Source: JBKECP01 sp047974765 (GTDB lineage: Bacteria; Pseudomonadota; Gammaproteobacteria; Pseudomonadales; Halieaceae). Taken from it: a stretch of 64,000 nt of DNA. Under the pieces are notes generated by a model. The model worked only from the letters and a program-made list of their open reading frames with translations, was not told where the DNA came from and searched no databases. This document shows, one piece after another, positions 16,647 through 25,953 of this stretch (position 1 is the stretch's first letter; each line of letters begins with the position of its first letter). The position numbers and the translations under genes were made by a program. The stretch spans positions 1 through 64,000 of the forward strand of contig JBKECP010000019.1 in assembly GCA_047974765.1 (NCBI GenBank), given 5' to 3'.

Positions 16647-17372
16647 ATGGCTAATTGCGCCTATCTTTACAGCCTGACCCATCGCCCCGCCGCTTATGTT
16701 GATCGCCCCGAAGCCATTACCGGCTTGTCGGAATGGCCTTACGATGTGCCTTTTGTCTGGCGCTTGCTGATGTCGGGTGATCCGCAATTGTGTGCCTCAC
16801 TGATCTCGGATGGATTGGAAAATGAGGGTGATGGAACTGAATCCGTCAAGCACCTGTACGCCGTTAGCAGCGCGTTTGACCAGGGTATAGCGCGGTTGGA
16901 GCGCTTTTTCGCCATCGTGCGGCATGGGGTGCAGCACCCTGTGCAAGGAGGGGCATCCGCAGCCGGTCAAACCCCTGTTACAGGCTTGCTGCAATATCTG
17001 GATGACAGTCTGAATTTTTTGCACGCACACCGCCATCCCTATTTGTTGCTGGAAACTGTGGAGCTTGATCTGATGGAGGCAGGCACTGAGGCTGACTTGC
17101 GTGCTCTGGTTGAAGCCGAATTAACACGTTGCCAGCTTGCCGGTGCCGCGCTGGATGCCTTGCCGGATGACCTGACTGAGGCCGCCCGACAGTTGCAGCA
17201 AGCTGCATCTGAATGCCTGGCAGCACCGTTGAGTGCATTTTATGGTTTGCGGCTGGATGATGAGCACGACAATACGCGTGACGACCAGACCGAATACCCC
17301 CTGGGGCTGGAATGGTCCGACGTGCTGTATTACTCCCTCTGGAACAAGGCTGAATTTGAGGCCCAGTCCTGA
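16647..17372 (+). CDS. Hypothetical cytoplasmic protein
   Basis: 241 residues, no signal peptide or membrane segment, acidic, predominantly helical. It starts MANCAYLYSLTHRPAAYVDR and has recognisable blocks LSEWPYDVPFVWRLLMSGDP and YPLGLEWSDVLYYSLWNKAEF. I cannot name the family. The opening YLYS and the WPYDVP...LLMSG pattern suggest a conserved protein of the DUF type found in pseudomonad genomes. It stands alone between the broken small gene and ribF, with no obvious ribosome-binding site (TGGAATAGTCT before the ATG). It belongs to the extra DNA between murJ and ribF. Confidence 0.65.
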   Translation: MANCAYLYSLTHRPAAYVDRPEAITGLSEWPYDVPFVWRLLMSGDPQLCASLISDGLENEGDGTESVKHLYAVSSAFDQGIARLERFFAIVRHGVQHPVQGGASAAGQTPVTGLLQYLDDSLNFLHAHRHPYLLLETVELDLMEAGTEADLRALVEAELTRCQLAGAALDALPDDLTEAARQLQQAASECLAAPLSAFYGLRLDDEHDNTRDDQTEYPLGLEWSDVLYYSLWNKAEFEAQS

Positions 17373-17536
17373 ATATACCTGTAACACCTGCTGAAAACTC
17401 GCGGGTTAATGCATATTTCTGTCTGAACACCGCCCTGTTCTCTAGATCAGAAGCCACCGCCTGGCATTTTTGTCGGCCTCGCCCGCAACGGGGTACGCGG
17501 GTGAGGATTGCATGCCTGCGACAGCACTTGAATACC

Positions 17537-17579
17537 GAAGGTCAGCCCATATTATTGCCAGTGCTTACAATAGGATAAG
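17537..17579 (+). repeat. Imperfect direct repeat bordering the murJ-ribF insertion, right copy
   Basis: Matches the segment at 15952-15992 after murJ; the best-conserved core is TTGCCAGTGCT followed by AGGATAA. It lies just before the ribF promoter region. Confidence 0.45.
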
Positions 17580-17593
17580 GCGTGAGCTTTCCG

Positions 17594-17599
17594 TATAAT
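17594..17599 (+). promoter_or_regulatory. Likely -10 box of the ribF-ileS operon
   Basis: TATAAT lies 32 bp before the ribF ATG at 17631. The -35 region is not convincing. Confidence 0.4.
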
Positions 17600-17630
17600 C
17601 GCCGCCTTTATGTGAATAAATTCCTGTTTT

Positions 17631-18578
17631 ATGGAGCTGATCCGAGGCCTGCACAATCTACCGTCTGAGTGGCGGCCCGATTATCGTGGCTGTGTGGCCA
17701 CTATTGGTGCCTTTGACGGTGTGCATCGTGGGCACCAGAGGGTGATCAGCCAGTTACTTGAGCGCGCCCGTGAACTGGCTTTGCCTTCGGTGGTGATTTT
17801 GTTTGAGCCGCTACCCAGGGAATTTCTCACGCCAGAAGATGCCCCGGCACGATTGATGAGCTTCAGGGAAAAGTTTGCCGCGTTGGCTGAACTCGGTGTT
17901 GATCGCCTGCTGTGTATCCGTTTTTCGCAGGCGCTACGCAGCATGAGTGCCCAGACCTTTATTCACCGGATACTGGTTGCCGGTCTTGGTGTACGCCATA
18001 TCATGCTGGGTGATGATTTTCGCTTTGGCAATGATCGACAGGGTGATACTGCTTTTATTCACCAGCAGGGGCAGCTTCACGGCTATACCTGTGCTGCCAT
18101 GCCTACCGTGGAGTATGACGGTGAGCGTATCAGCAGCACCCGTATCCGCAAGGCGCTGGCAGCGGCAGACTTCGGCCTGGCGCAGGTATTGCTGGGGCGC
18201 CCCTATAGTATTGGCGGCAAGGTGGTTTATGGTCGCCAGCTGGGCCGTACACTTGGAGCGCCCACGGCCAATGTGGATTTGCACCGTCTGCGTTCGCCAC
18301 TGGCAGGTGTTTATGCCGTACGGGTGGATGCTGCGCAGTTAAGTGCTGCGCCGGGTGTGGCCAGCATCGGTACCCGGCCGACAATTGCCGAAGGTATGCA
18401 GGCCAATCTTGAAGTCCATTTGATTGACCGTTGCTGTGTGCTTTACGGGCAGCGTATTAAGGTGACTTTCCTGCACAAGCTGCGGGAGGAACTGAAGTTT
18501 GATTCGATTGCCGAGATGGGAGACCAGATCGGTCGGGATATTGCCAACGCCAGAGATTGGCTTGCCAGCGACGCTTAG
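17631..18578 (+). CDS. ribF: Bifunctional riboflavin kinase / FAD synthetase
   Basis: 315 residues, the standard size. It phosphorylates riboflavin to FMN and adenylates FMN to FAD. The N-terminal nucleotidyltransferase domain has GAFDGVHRGHQ (about residues 27-37), FRFGNDRQGD and SSTRIRKAL; the C-terminal kinase domain (from about 180) has VVYGRQLGRTLGAPTANVD and the GVYAVRV strand. It heads the ribF-ileS-lspA-fkpB-ispH run, with ileS starting 30 bp downstream. The ATG has a weak ribosome-binding site. Confidence 0.94.
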   Translation: MELIRGLHNLPSEWRPDYRGCVATIGAFDGVHRGHQRVISQLLERARELALPSVVILFEPLPREFLTPEDAPARLMSFREKFAALAELGVDRLLCIRFSQALRSMSAQTFIHRILVAGLGVRHIMLGDDFRFGNDRQGDTAFIHQQGQLHGYTCAAMPTVEYDGERISSTRIRKALAAADFGLAQVLLGRPYSIGGKVVYGRQLGRTLGAPTANVDLHRLRSPLAGVYAVRVDAAQLSAAPGVASIGTRPTIAEGMQANLEVHLIDRCCVLYGQRIKVTFLHKLREELKFDSIAEMGDQIGRDIANARDWLASDA

Positions 18579-18607
18579 GCGCTTAACAGAATATTGGCTG
18601 ACGACAG

Positions 18608-21412
18608 ATGAGTGATTACAAAGATACCCTGAACCTGCCCCAGACTGCCTTTCCCATGAAAGCCAGCCTTGCACAACGCGAACCCCAGCGCCTGAAACAA
18701 TGGCAGGCAATGGATCTCTACGGCGAAATTCGCAAGGTTAGCACCGGGCGACCCAAATTTATTCTTCACGATGGTCCGCCTTATGCCAACGGTGAGCTGC
18801 ACGTTGGTCATGCCGTCAATAAAATTCTCAAGGACATCATTATTAAAGCGCGCACTCTGGCCGGTTTTGATGCGCCTTATGTGCCGGGTTGGGACTGTCA
18901 CGGCCTGCCTATTGAGCTGAATGTGGAGAAAAAAGTCGGCAAACCCGGTGTTAAGGTGTCACCCACTGAGTTTCGCCAAAAATGCCGTGAATATGCGGCT
19001 CGTCAGGTAGACGGGCAGCGTGAGGATTTTATGCGTATGGGCGTACAGGGTGAGTGGGGCAATCCCTATCTGACCATGGATGCTCACTTTGAGGCTGACA
19101 TCGTGCGCACGCTGGCACGTATTATTGAAAATGGCCATCTGCTCAAGGGCTTCAAGCCCGTACACTGGTGTATGGATTGTGGTTCTGCTCTGGCTGAGGC
19201 TGAGGTTGAATATCAGGACAAACGCTCACCGGCCATTGATGTGGCCTATACTGCACTGGATCCGGCTGCCTTTAATGCCGCTTGCGGTAGTGCCTGTGCC
19301 GGCGAGATTGCTGTCCCTATCTGGACCACAACCCCCTGGACCTTGCCGGCGAGTATGGCGGTCAGTTTGCACCCGGCGCTGGACTATGTGTTGATTGAAG
19401 GTGATGGCCGTGCATTGCTGGTGGCCGAGGAGTTGGCAGCAGCCTGTGTGGCACGCTTTAATTTACCAGAACTGAACATTCTGGGGCGCTGCAAGGGGCG
19501 GGCACTGGATCGCCAGCTGCTGCAACACCCCTTCCTCAACCGTCAGGTACTTGTGGTGCTGGGTGAACATGTCACTACAGAGGCGGGTACCGGTGCGGTG
19601 CATACGGCGCCAGCCCATGGTCAGGATGACTTTATCGTTGGTCAGCGATATGCACTGGACGTTTATAACCCGGTAGGTGCTAACGGTGTCTACCTGCCTG
19701 ATACTGAATTTTTTGCCGGTGAGCATGTGTTCAAGGCTAATCATGGCATTGTTGAGCTGCTGCGCACGCGGGGCGTGCTGCTGCATTATGAAGAATACGA
19801 ACACGCCTATCCTCATTGCTGGCGTCACAAGACACCCATCATTTTTCGCGCCACACCGCAGTGGTTTATGAGTATGGAGCAAAACGGCCTGCTGGCCGAC
19901 GCCAAGGATGCCGTTGAACAGGTGCAATGGCTGCCGGAGTGGGGTAAGGCGCGTATCGACAGCATGCTGATCAATCGCCCGGACTGGTGTATTTCCCGTC
20001 AGCGCACCTGGGGTGTGCCCATTACCTTATTTGTACACCGTGAAAGCGGGGAGTTGCATCCGCGCACTGTCGAGCTGATGGAGGCGGTGGCTCTGCGCAT
20101 CGGGGAGGCGGGAATCGACGCCTGGTTTGACCTGGACGCCAGTGAGCTGCTCGGTGCTGAAGCGGATGATTATGAGAAAGTGACCGACACCCTTGATGTC
20201 TGGTTTGACTCCGGTGTAACGCATGCCTGCGTACTGCGTCGGCGTGAAAGTTTGCAAGCGCCAGCGGACCTCTATCTGGAGGGTTCCGATCAACACCGGG
20301 GCTGGTTCCAGTCCTCTTTGCTGACCGGCATTGGTGCCTATGCTGAAGCCCCCTACAAAACAGTGCTGACTCACGGTTTCGCTGTCGATGGTGAAGGCCG
20401 CAAGATGTCCAAGTCGATCGGTAATATCGTTGCTCCAAAAAAAGTGATGAATGAACTCGGTGCTGATATTTTGCGCCTGTGGGTGGCCGCCACGGATTAT
20501 CGTGGTGAACTGGCCATCTCCGATGAAATTCTCAAGCGCACGGCAGACGCCTACCGGCGTATTCGCAATACAGCGCGCTTTTTGCTGGCCAACCTGAATG
20601 GTTTTGACCCGGCCAGTAACCAGGTGCCGGTGTCCGGGCTGCTGTCGCTGGATCGCTGGGTACTGGATCGTGCGGCCCGTTTGCAAGTGGATATAGAACA
20701 GGCCTATGACAGTTATCAGTTCCACCTGATCTACCAGAAACTACATGCTTTTTGCGCCAATGATCTGGGTGGTTTTTATCTCGATGTCATCAAGGACAGG
20801 CAGTACACCACGGGCGTCAACAGCCTGGCCCGTCGTTCGGCCCAGACGGCGATGTACCACATTGCTGAAGCACTGGTGCGCTGGGTGGCACCCATTCTCA
20901 GTTTTACTGCGGAGGAGATTTGGGAAAACCTGCCGGGTGAACGGGAGGCTTCGGTTTTTCTTGCCACCTGGTATGAGCAACTGACAGAGCTGGAAAATAA
21001 TACCCCCATGGGTCGAAACTACTGGCAGCAGGTGGTGGCGGTGCGTGACTGTGTTAACAAGGCTATTGAGAGTGAGCGCTCTGCCGGTCATGTGCGCGGT
21101 TCGCTGGATACCCGGGTGCGGCTCTATTGTGCCGATGAACTGCTGGCTGGACTGGCGACTTTGGGTGATGAGTTGCGTTTTGTGCTGATTACTTCAGATG
21201 CGCAACTGGCGCCCTTGTCTGAAGCGCCTGCCGATGCTCAGGTAACGGAACTTGATGGTCTGGTTGTCAGTGTCAGTGTGGCTGCCGATGAAAAATGTGA
21301 ACGCTGTTGGCACCGCCGGGCTGATGTTGGTCGGCATCCTGTGCATCCTGCGCTGTGCGGGCGTTGTGTTGAAAATATTGACGGCGCAGGTGAGCAGCGC
21401 CTCTACGCATAG
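18608..21412 (+). CDS. ileS: Isoleucyl-tRNA synthetase
   Basis: 934 residues, a typical bacterial class I IleRS. It charges tRNA-Ile. The HIGH-type motif is HVGH (65-68) within PYANGELHVGHAVNK; the KMSKS loop, GRKMSKSIGN, is at about residue 599. The editing domain is present (WTTTPWTLPAS, then GTGAVHTAPAHGQDD), as is a C-terminal zinc site (CERCWHRR, then CGRCV). lspA begins 9 bp after the stop, as in Pseudomonas and E. coli. Confidence 0.96.
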   Translation: MSDYKDTLNLPQTAFPMKASLAQREPQRLKQWQAMDLYGEIRKVSTGRPKFILHDGPPYANGELHVGHAVNKILKDIIIKARTLAGFDAPYVPGWDCHGLPIELNVEKKVGKPGVKVSPTEFRQKCREYAARQVDGQREDFMRMGVQGEWGNPYLTMDAHFEADIVRTLARIIENGHLLKGFKPVHWCMDCGSALAEAEVEYQDKRSPAIDVAYTALDPAAFNAACGSACAGEIAVPIWTTTPWTLPASMAVSLHPALDYVLIEGDGRALLVAEELAAACVARFNLPELNILGRCKGRALDRQLLQHPFLNRQVLVVLGEHVTTEAGTGAVHTAPAHGQDDFIVGQRYALDVYNPVGANGVYLPDTEFFAGEHVFKANHGIVELLRTRGVLLHYEEYEHAYPHCWRHKTPIIFRATPQWFMSMEQNGLLADAKDAVEQVQWLPEWGKARIDSMLINRPDWCISRQRTWGVPITLFVHRESGELHPRTVELMEAVALRIGEAGIDAWFDLDASELLGAEADDYEKVTDTLDVWFDSGVTHACVLRRRESLQAPADLYLEGSDQHRGWFQSSLLTGIGAYAEAPYKTVLTHGFAVDGEGRKMSKSIGNIVAPKKVMNELGADILRLWVAATDYRGELAISDEILKRTADAYRRIRNTARFLLANLNGFDPASNQVPVSGLLSLDRWVLDRAARLQVDIEQAYDSYQFHLIYQKLHAFCANDLGGFYLDVIKDRQYTTGVNSLARRSAQTAMYHIAEALVRWVAPILSFTAEEIWENLPGEREASVFLATWYEQLTELENNTPMGRNYWQQVVAVRDCVNKAIESERSAGHVRGSLDTRVRLYCADELLAGLATLGDELRFVLITSDAQLAPLSEAPADAQVTELDGLVVSVSVAADEKCERCWHRRADVGRHPVHPALCGRCVENIDGAGEQRLYA

Positions 21413-21420
21413 GTCATAAA

Positions 21421-21939
21421 ATGAGTATTTCATATAAGGCATCGTGGGCTCTGCGCTGGTATGTGCTGGCGGTGGCAGTGATCGTGCTGGACCTGTGGAC
21501 AAAGTCGCTGGCCAGTAGTCAGCTTGATCATGGCTTGCAGGTGGAGGTGTTCTCCTGGTTCAACCTGACTTTGCACCATAACAGTGGTGCCGCTTTCAGT
21601 TTTCTCAGTGATGCGGGTGGTTGGCAGCGCTATTTTTTCAGTGTAACCGCGTTACTGGTCAGTGCTGTTCTGATGATCTGGATCTACCGTCTGCCCCGCA
21701 GCAGCTATCTGCTGGGTGTCAGTCTGGCGCTGGTGCTTGGTGGTGCGCTGGGTAATCTCTGGGACCGTGTGACACTGGGTTATGTGGTTGATTTTATTTC
21801 GCTTCACTATGGCAATATCTATTATTTTCCAGCATTTAATCTGGCCGATTCGGCAATTACCGTCGGTGCAATGGGTTTGATACTGGATAGTTTCAGCTAT
21901 AGCCGTTTGGAACAGGAACAGAAAGAGGATCAACAGTGA
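21421..21939 (+). CDS. lspA: Lipoprotein signal peptidase
   Basis: 172 residues with four predicted membrane segments. LspA cuts prolipoproteins before the lipid-modified cysteine in the inner membrane. The family signatures are present: HHNSGAAFSFL, LGGALGNLWDRVTLGYVVDF and FNLADSAITVG, with the two catalytic aspartates in VVDF and NLAD. A charged tail (EQEQKEDQQ) ends the protein. Its stop codon overlaps the GTG of fkpB by 4 bp. Confidence 0.95.
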   Translation: MSISYKASWALRWYVLAVAVIVLDLWTKSLASSQLDHGLQVEVFSWFNLTLHHNSGAAFSFLSDAGGWQRYFFSVTALLVSAVLMIWIYRLPRSSYLLGVSLALVLGGALGNLWDRVTLGYVVDFISLHYGNIYYFPAFNLADSAITVGAMGLILDSFSYSRLEQEQKEDQQ

Positions 21940-22397
21940 CAGAGAATAGTGTCGATATGTCCGTTGGCGAAGGTGTGCGGGTATTTTTGAATTTCTCGAT
22001 CAGCCTTGAAGACGGGGCGGAGGTGGATTCCAATTTTGGTGGTGAGGCCGTTGACTTTGTCGTGGGTGATGGCAGCCTGTTGCCGGGGTTTGAGCGGCGC
22101 TTGTTCGGTCTTTTGCCCGGTCAGCGGCAGCTGTTTTCAATACCGCCCGAGGATGCTTTTGGGCAGCCGAATGATGGTAATTTACAGCGTATCAAACGCA
22201 GCCAGTTTGGTGGTGAGGTTGAACTGGAAAGCGGTGTGATGTTTTCCTTTGCCGATGCCAGTGGCAGTGAGCTGCCGGGTCTGGTCGTGGCTGTTGATGG
22301 TGATGAGGTGACGGTTGATTTCAACCACCCGCTGGCCGGACGCACACTGCTGTTTGATGTGCTCATTCACCGGGTTGAGCCCGCCGAGCTGCACTGA
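21936..22397 (+). CDS. fkpB: FKBP-type peptidyl-prolyl isomerase (SlpA-like)
   Basis: 153 residues. It follows the short FkpB/SlpA design: an FKBP half-domain interrupted by an insert-in-flap region, with GDGSLLPGFERRLFGLLPGQ and FNHPLAGRTLLFDV as signatures. It catalyses proline isomerisation or acts as a cytoplasmic chaperone. The GTG start overlaps the lspA stop (GTGA), and its own stop overlaps the ispH ATG by one base, so translation of the three genes is probably coupled. Confidence 0.92.
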   Translation: MTENSVDMSVGEGVRVFLNFSISLEDGAEVDSNFGGEAVDFVVGDGSLLPGFERRLFGLLPGQRQLFSIPPEDAFGQPNDGNLQRIKRSQFGGEVELESGVMFSFADASGSELPGLVVAVDGDEVTVDFNHPLAGRTLLFDVLIHRVEPAELH

Positions 22398-23347
22398 TGG
22401 ATATTCTGCTGGCCAATCCCCGCGGTTTTTGTGCCGGTGTCGACCGCGCTATTGATATTGTAGATCGTGCGCTGGATCTGTTCGGTGCACCGATCTATGT
22501 CCGTCATGAAGTGGTACACAATAAATTTGTGGTTGGCAATCTGCGTAATCGCGGTGCTGTTTTTGTCGATGAGCTTGAAGAGGTGCCCGACGACTGTATT
22601 GTGATTTTCAGTGCTCACGGTGTTTCCCAGGCGGTGCGGGAGGAAGCTGGACGGCGGGGGTTGAAGGTGTTTGATGCTACCTGTCCACTGGTGACCAAAG
22701 TGCATATGGAGGTATCGCGCTTCAGTGATGAAGGCCGTGAATGCATCCTGATCGGCCATCGTGGCCACCCGGAAGTAGAGGGCACCATGGGTCAGTATGA
22801 TCATAGTGGTGGTGGTGAAATTTACCTGGTGGAAGATGAACAGCAGGTGGCTGCACTGATGGTAAAAAATCCGCAACGCCTGTCTTATGTTACACAAACC
22901 ACTTTGTCGATGGACGATACTGCTCGCGTGATTGATACCCTGCGGGAGAAATTTCCTGCCATCGAAGGCCCGCGCAAGGACGATATTTGTTATGCCACCC
23001 AGAACCGCCAGGATGCTGTGCGCCAGCTTGCTCAGCAGTGTGATCTGGTGTTGGTGGTGGGTTCACCCAACAGTTCCAACTCCAATCGTTTGCGGGAGCT
23101 GGCCCAGCGGGTTGGCGCTGATGCCTACCTGATCGATGGCGCCGAGGATATCAACCCGCAGTGGCTCAATCAGCGACAACGCATAGGTATCACCGCTGGT
23201 GCTTCAGCGCCTGAAGTGCTGGTACAGGGGGTGGTTGACCGTCTTTGTGCGCTGGGTGCCAAAGCTCCGGATGAGCTTGCCGGCAAGCCGGAAAATATTA
23301 CTTTTTCACTGCCGCGTGAGCTGCGTATTCCCACAAAAAACCTGTGA
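22397..23347 (+). CDS. ispH: 4-hydroxy-3-methylbut-2-enyl diphosphate reductase
   Basis: 316 residues. IspH carries out the last step of the MEP isoprenoid pathway, forming IPP and DMAPP with a [4Fe-4S] cluster. The three cluster cysteines are in NPRGFCAGVDRAI, FDATCPLVTKVH and DDICYATQNRQ. GHRGHPEVEGTMGQ and SPNSSNSNRL are also diagnostic. This is the end of the housekeeping run; the pilin genes start about 240 bp later. Confidence 0.96.
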   Translation: MDILLANPRGFCAGVDRAIDIVDRALDLFGAPIYVRHEVVHNKFVVGNLRNRGAVFVDELEEVPDDCIVIFSAHGVSQAVREEAGRRGLKVFDATCPLVTKVHMEVSRFSDEGRECILIGHRGHPEVEGTMGQYDHSGGGEIYLVEDEQQVAALMVKNPQRLSYVTQTTLSMDDTARVIDTLREKFPAIEGPRKDDICYATQNRQDAVRQLAQQCDLVLVVGSPNSSNSNRLRELAQRVGADAYLIDGAEDINPQWLNQRQRIGITAGASAPEVLVQGVVDRLCALGAKAPDELAGKPENITFSLPRELRIPTKNL

Positions 23348-23585
23348 TGACTGCTTTACATCACCTGAAATATCCGCTCATTTCATGTGACAGGTTCATG
23401 CGACAGGGTCATGCGAATATGTACCATCACAACAGATGGCCCCGGGTGGCACACATGCCAAGCCAGTGGCATTGGCCTGAACAACCATTCCTGTCTGCTC
23501 ATCTTTCGTCAATTTAACGCACCGTACGGCTGTAACGGTTTTTCTTGTCTAGGCTTTTCCTGTCGAAGCCAAACAGGAACAGGTG

Positions 23586-24131
23586 ATGGCCAGCAGCAGA
23601 TCTCAGCAGGGGTTGACGTTCATTGAATTGTTAATAGCGGTGCTTGTGTTGGCCATTGTGTTGATATTGGCTCTGCCTTCCATGCGCCGCTTGTTGGTTG
23701 GCAGCCAGCTGCGTTCGGAGCTGTCCCGTCTGCAACTGGCCATCAACAGTGCCCGCACAGAAGCTGTATCGCGCAATGCCATCGTAACGCTTTGTCCTTC
23801 ACTTTATACCAGTCGTGGTCAGCTATCCTGTGAGGGCAGTTTCCAGCAGGGCTGGCTGATGTTTGAAGATGTACACGGCGATGCCCATTTTGATCGTGCA
23901 AGTGACCGGCTTATTGCCTCATTTGAGGCTTTGCCAAACGGTTTTCGTCTGGTTGGCAGGCAGGCACATGCACCGTTGGCTTCACCTCTGAGTTACTACC
24001 CCGATGGCTCTACCCGCCACAATCACACGTTTATGATTTGTCCGCCGGTGGATACAGATCTTGCTTCTTTGAGTCTGGTGATCAATCTGGTCGGTCGGCC
24101 CCGTCAGGTTGAGGGGTGGGGGCAGTGTTAA
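23586..24131 (+). CDS. fimT: Type IV minor pilin, FimT/FimU (GspH-like)
   Basis: About 181 residues from ATG 23586 (a GTG lies directly before it at 23583). A short leader ends in QQG, and processing would give LTFIELLIAVLVLAIV with the conserved Glu at position 5. The C-terminal part fits the GspH/FimT pilin domain, with two cysteine pairs and LCPS and FMICPP blocks. It would be processed by PilD and join the priming complex at the tip of type IV pili. It heads the minor-pilin operon and overlaps pilV. Confidence 0.88.
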   Translation: MASSRSQQGLTFIELLIAVLVLAIVLILALPSMRRLLVGSQLRSELSRLQLAINSARTEAVSRNAIVTLCPSLYTSRGQLSCEGSFQQGWLMFEDVHGDAHFDRASDRLIASFEALPNGFRLVGRQAHAPLASPLSYYPDGSTRHNHTFMICPPVDTDLASLSLVINLVGRPRQVEGWGQC

Positions 24132-24721
24132 GGTTTGCACCAGAGTCTGTATCAGGCTTTGCAACGAGACAGCGGGGTATGAATCTGCTGGAAGTTGCGG
24201 TAGCTGGCGCGGTATTTTCGGTGGCTGTGCTGGGGCAATTACATATTCAACTGCGTGCGGGGCAGGCGTTGATGGATGCCCAGCAAAGAACGCAGGCAAC
24301 GGTGCTGGCCAATGATCTGATCGGACGTGTGCGGGCCAATTATGAAGCAGCGCAGCATTATCAGGCGGCAGAGTTGGGTGATCTGTCCCGTTTATTGTTA
24401 ACGCCACCTTGTCTGGTGGACTGCCTGCCTCATGAGCTGGCGGCTCTGGATTTACAGGTTTGGGAACAATTATTGACGGGGCAGATTGAGGCGAACTCAG
24501 AAAACCGGATTTCCTCTCCTGTTCTGGTGTCGCCGCGGGCCTGTATCAGCTATGACAGCGGTCTTCTGGCAATAGCTATCGCATGGCGCTCCGCTGCGGA
24601 CCTGAGCCCGCCTTCTTCTTATACCGGAGCTGCGCGCTGTGGTCTTGATTTGAATCTTTATGGTGAAAATGATCGTCGACGGCGCTTGTTAATGGTTGAA
24701 AGCTATGTGCCGCAGCGATGA
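24116..24721 (+). CDS. pilV: Type IV pilus modification protein PilV
   Basis: 201 residues from GTG 24116; a second GTG at 24125 is also possible. The leader ends in RQRG and the mature protein begins MNLLEVAVAGAVFSVAVLG, with Glu at position 5 in the minor-pilin pattern. The family context is certain from neighbours. The 5' end overlaps fimT by 16 bp in another frame. The stop codon is the first base of repeat A2, so the repeat follows immediately. Confidence 0.85.
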   Translation: MGAVLRFAPESVSGFATRQRGMNLLEVAVAGAVFSVAVLGQLHIQLRAGQALMDAQQRTQATVLANDLIGRVRANYEAAQHYQAAELGDLSRLLLTPPCLVDCLPHELAALDLQVWEQLLTGQIEANSENRISSPVLVSPRACISYDSGLLAIAIAWRSAADLSPPSSYTGAARCGLDLNLYGENDRRRRLLMVESYVPQR

Positions 24722-24947
24722 TCCTGGATTCCGCAGTCGAGCGCTTGTTTTCTTATTGAAAGCCGTATGGATACCGGGCTTCTGGTCTTTGATCGCACTC
24801 ACCTTCCGGGTGAAAAAGCTATGCACCCACTGGTACTGCTCTCGGTGCGTCAAGCAGTGTTGCTCAATCAGTCTGCGGCGATGTCGCGCCTTGCCTGATA
24901 CACCGATTACAGCACCATTGGACACGACCAACTGCGGATTTCAGGAT
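24721..24947 (+). repeat. Dispersed repeat family A, copy 2 (between pilV and pilW)
   Basis: 227 bp with terminal inverted repeats: it starts ATCCTGGATTCCGCAGT and ends AACTGCGGATTTCAGGAT, whose complement starts ATCCTGAAATCCGCAGT. It begins at the pilV stop codon and ends just before pilW. The interior matches copies at 7637 and 29696. No transposase is encoded. An open frame crosses it but appears to be a by-product. Confidence 0.85.
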
Positions 24948-24969
24948 GATTAAAACAGGTGGCAGAGAC

Positions 24970-25953
24970 ATGCGTTGCCGGGGCTTTTCACTGGTTGAGT
25001 TGATGATTGCACTGACACTGGGACTGGTGCTGAGTGCGTTACTGGCATCGACCTATCTGGGCAGTCGGCGGCAGTCGCAGATTGAGCATGAGATAGCGCG
25101 TCTACAGGAGAACAGTCGCTATGTGCTGCACTTGTTAAGTCGTGAACTGCGACTGGCAGGTTTTTGGGGTGGTATGCGGGATTTCAGTACAGCTGTAATA
25201 CCCGCGTCGGCAGCTGATTGCGGGGCTGCTATTGACTGGTCACTTGATCCTCGGCACTCACTGGACGTGATACCTGATTTCAATGGCCAACTGATGAGCC
25301 TCAATGGAGTGCTGTTGTCCTGCCTGAACGGGCAGTCCATTCGCAGTGGCAGCGATATTGTGGCTATTAAGCGCGCCGCAGTGCAGGCAACGCTGGTTGA
25401 TGGTGTGTATGCCTCAGGTACAGTCAGTGCTGATGCATTGCAGTGGTATTTGCGACTTGCCCACGGGGATCATCCGCGCTGGCACTATCAGCTTGGCCAT
25501 GATTTCCCTGCGGTTGATGTTGGCCGTGGCTCTGGTGTTGATTATTGGGAGAGTTACGCCAGTATTTTCTTTGTTCGCACCTACTCAAATGCGGGCGATG
25601 GTATTCCAACTCTCTGCCATGAGCGCCTGTCAAGAGACAGTATGGGGCCGGTTGAATGTCTGGTGGAAGGCGTGGAGGATTTACAGATAGAGCTGGGCCT
25701 GGACCTCAATGGAGACGGCGCTGCCAGCGTTTTCAGGGAAAGCCTGCAACCGACAGAGTTTGATCAGGTTGTGGCTGCCCGTTTGCACTTGCTTATGCGC
25801 AGTTTGGCACCGCTAGCTGGCTATCGGAGCGACCAATACCACCGTCTTGGAGCAAGGCAGCGGGGGCCGTATGACGACAGCTATCTGCGCAGGGTTTTTA
25901 CAGTAACCCTGACCCTGCCCAATGTGGCTGCACCCAGAGTGCTGGCGCCATGA
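24970..25953 (+). CDS. pilW: Type IV minor pilin-assembly protein PilW
   Basis: 327 residues from ATG 24970. An in-frame ATG at 24946 overlaps the last bases of repeat A2 and has no spaced ribosome-binding site, so the later start is preferred. The leader ends in RCRG and is followed by FSLVELMIALTLGLVLSALL. LLSRELRLAGFWGG and VEDLQIELGLDLNGDG are recognisable PilW blocks. It acts in the minor-pilin complex with PilV, PilX and PilY1. Its stop overlaps the pilX start by 4 bp. Confidence 0.88.
   Translation: MRCRGFSLVELMIALTLGLVLSALLASTYLGSRRQSQIEHEIARLQENSRYVLHLLSRELRLAGFWGGMRDFSTAVIPASAADCGAAIDWSLDPRHSLDVIPDFNGQLMSLNGVLLSCLNGQSIRSGSDIVAIKRAAVQATLVDGVYASGTVSADALQWYLRLAHGDHPRWHYQLGHDFPAVDVGRGSGVDYWESYASIFFVRTYSNAGDGIPTLCHERLSRDSMGPVECLVEGVEDLQIELGLDLNGDGAASVFRESLQPTEFDQVVAARLHLLMRSLAPLAGYRSDQYHRLGARQRGPYDDSYLRRVFTVTLTLPNVAAPRVLAP

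Noticed and set aside
24696..24953. Open frame across repeat A2 giving an 85-residue protein
   Set aside because: It coincides with the repeat, and the related frame in copy 3 differs; the similarity reflects repeated DNA, not a protein.
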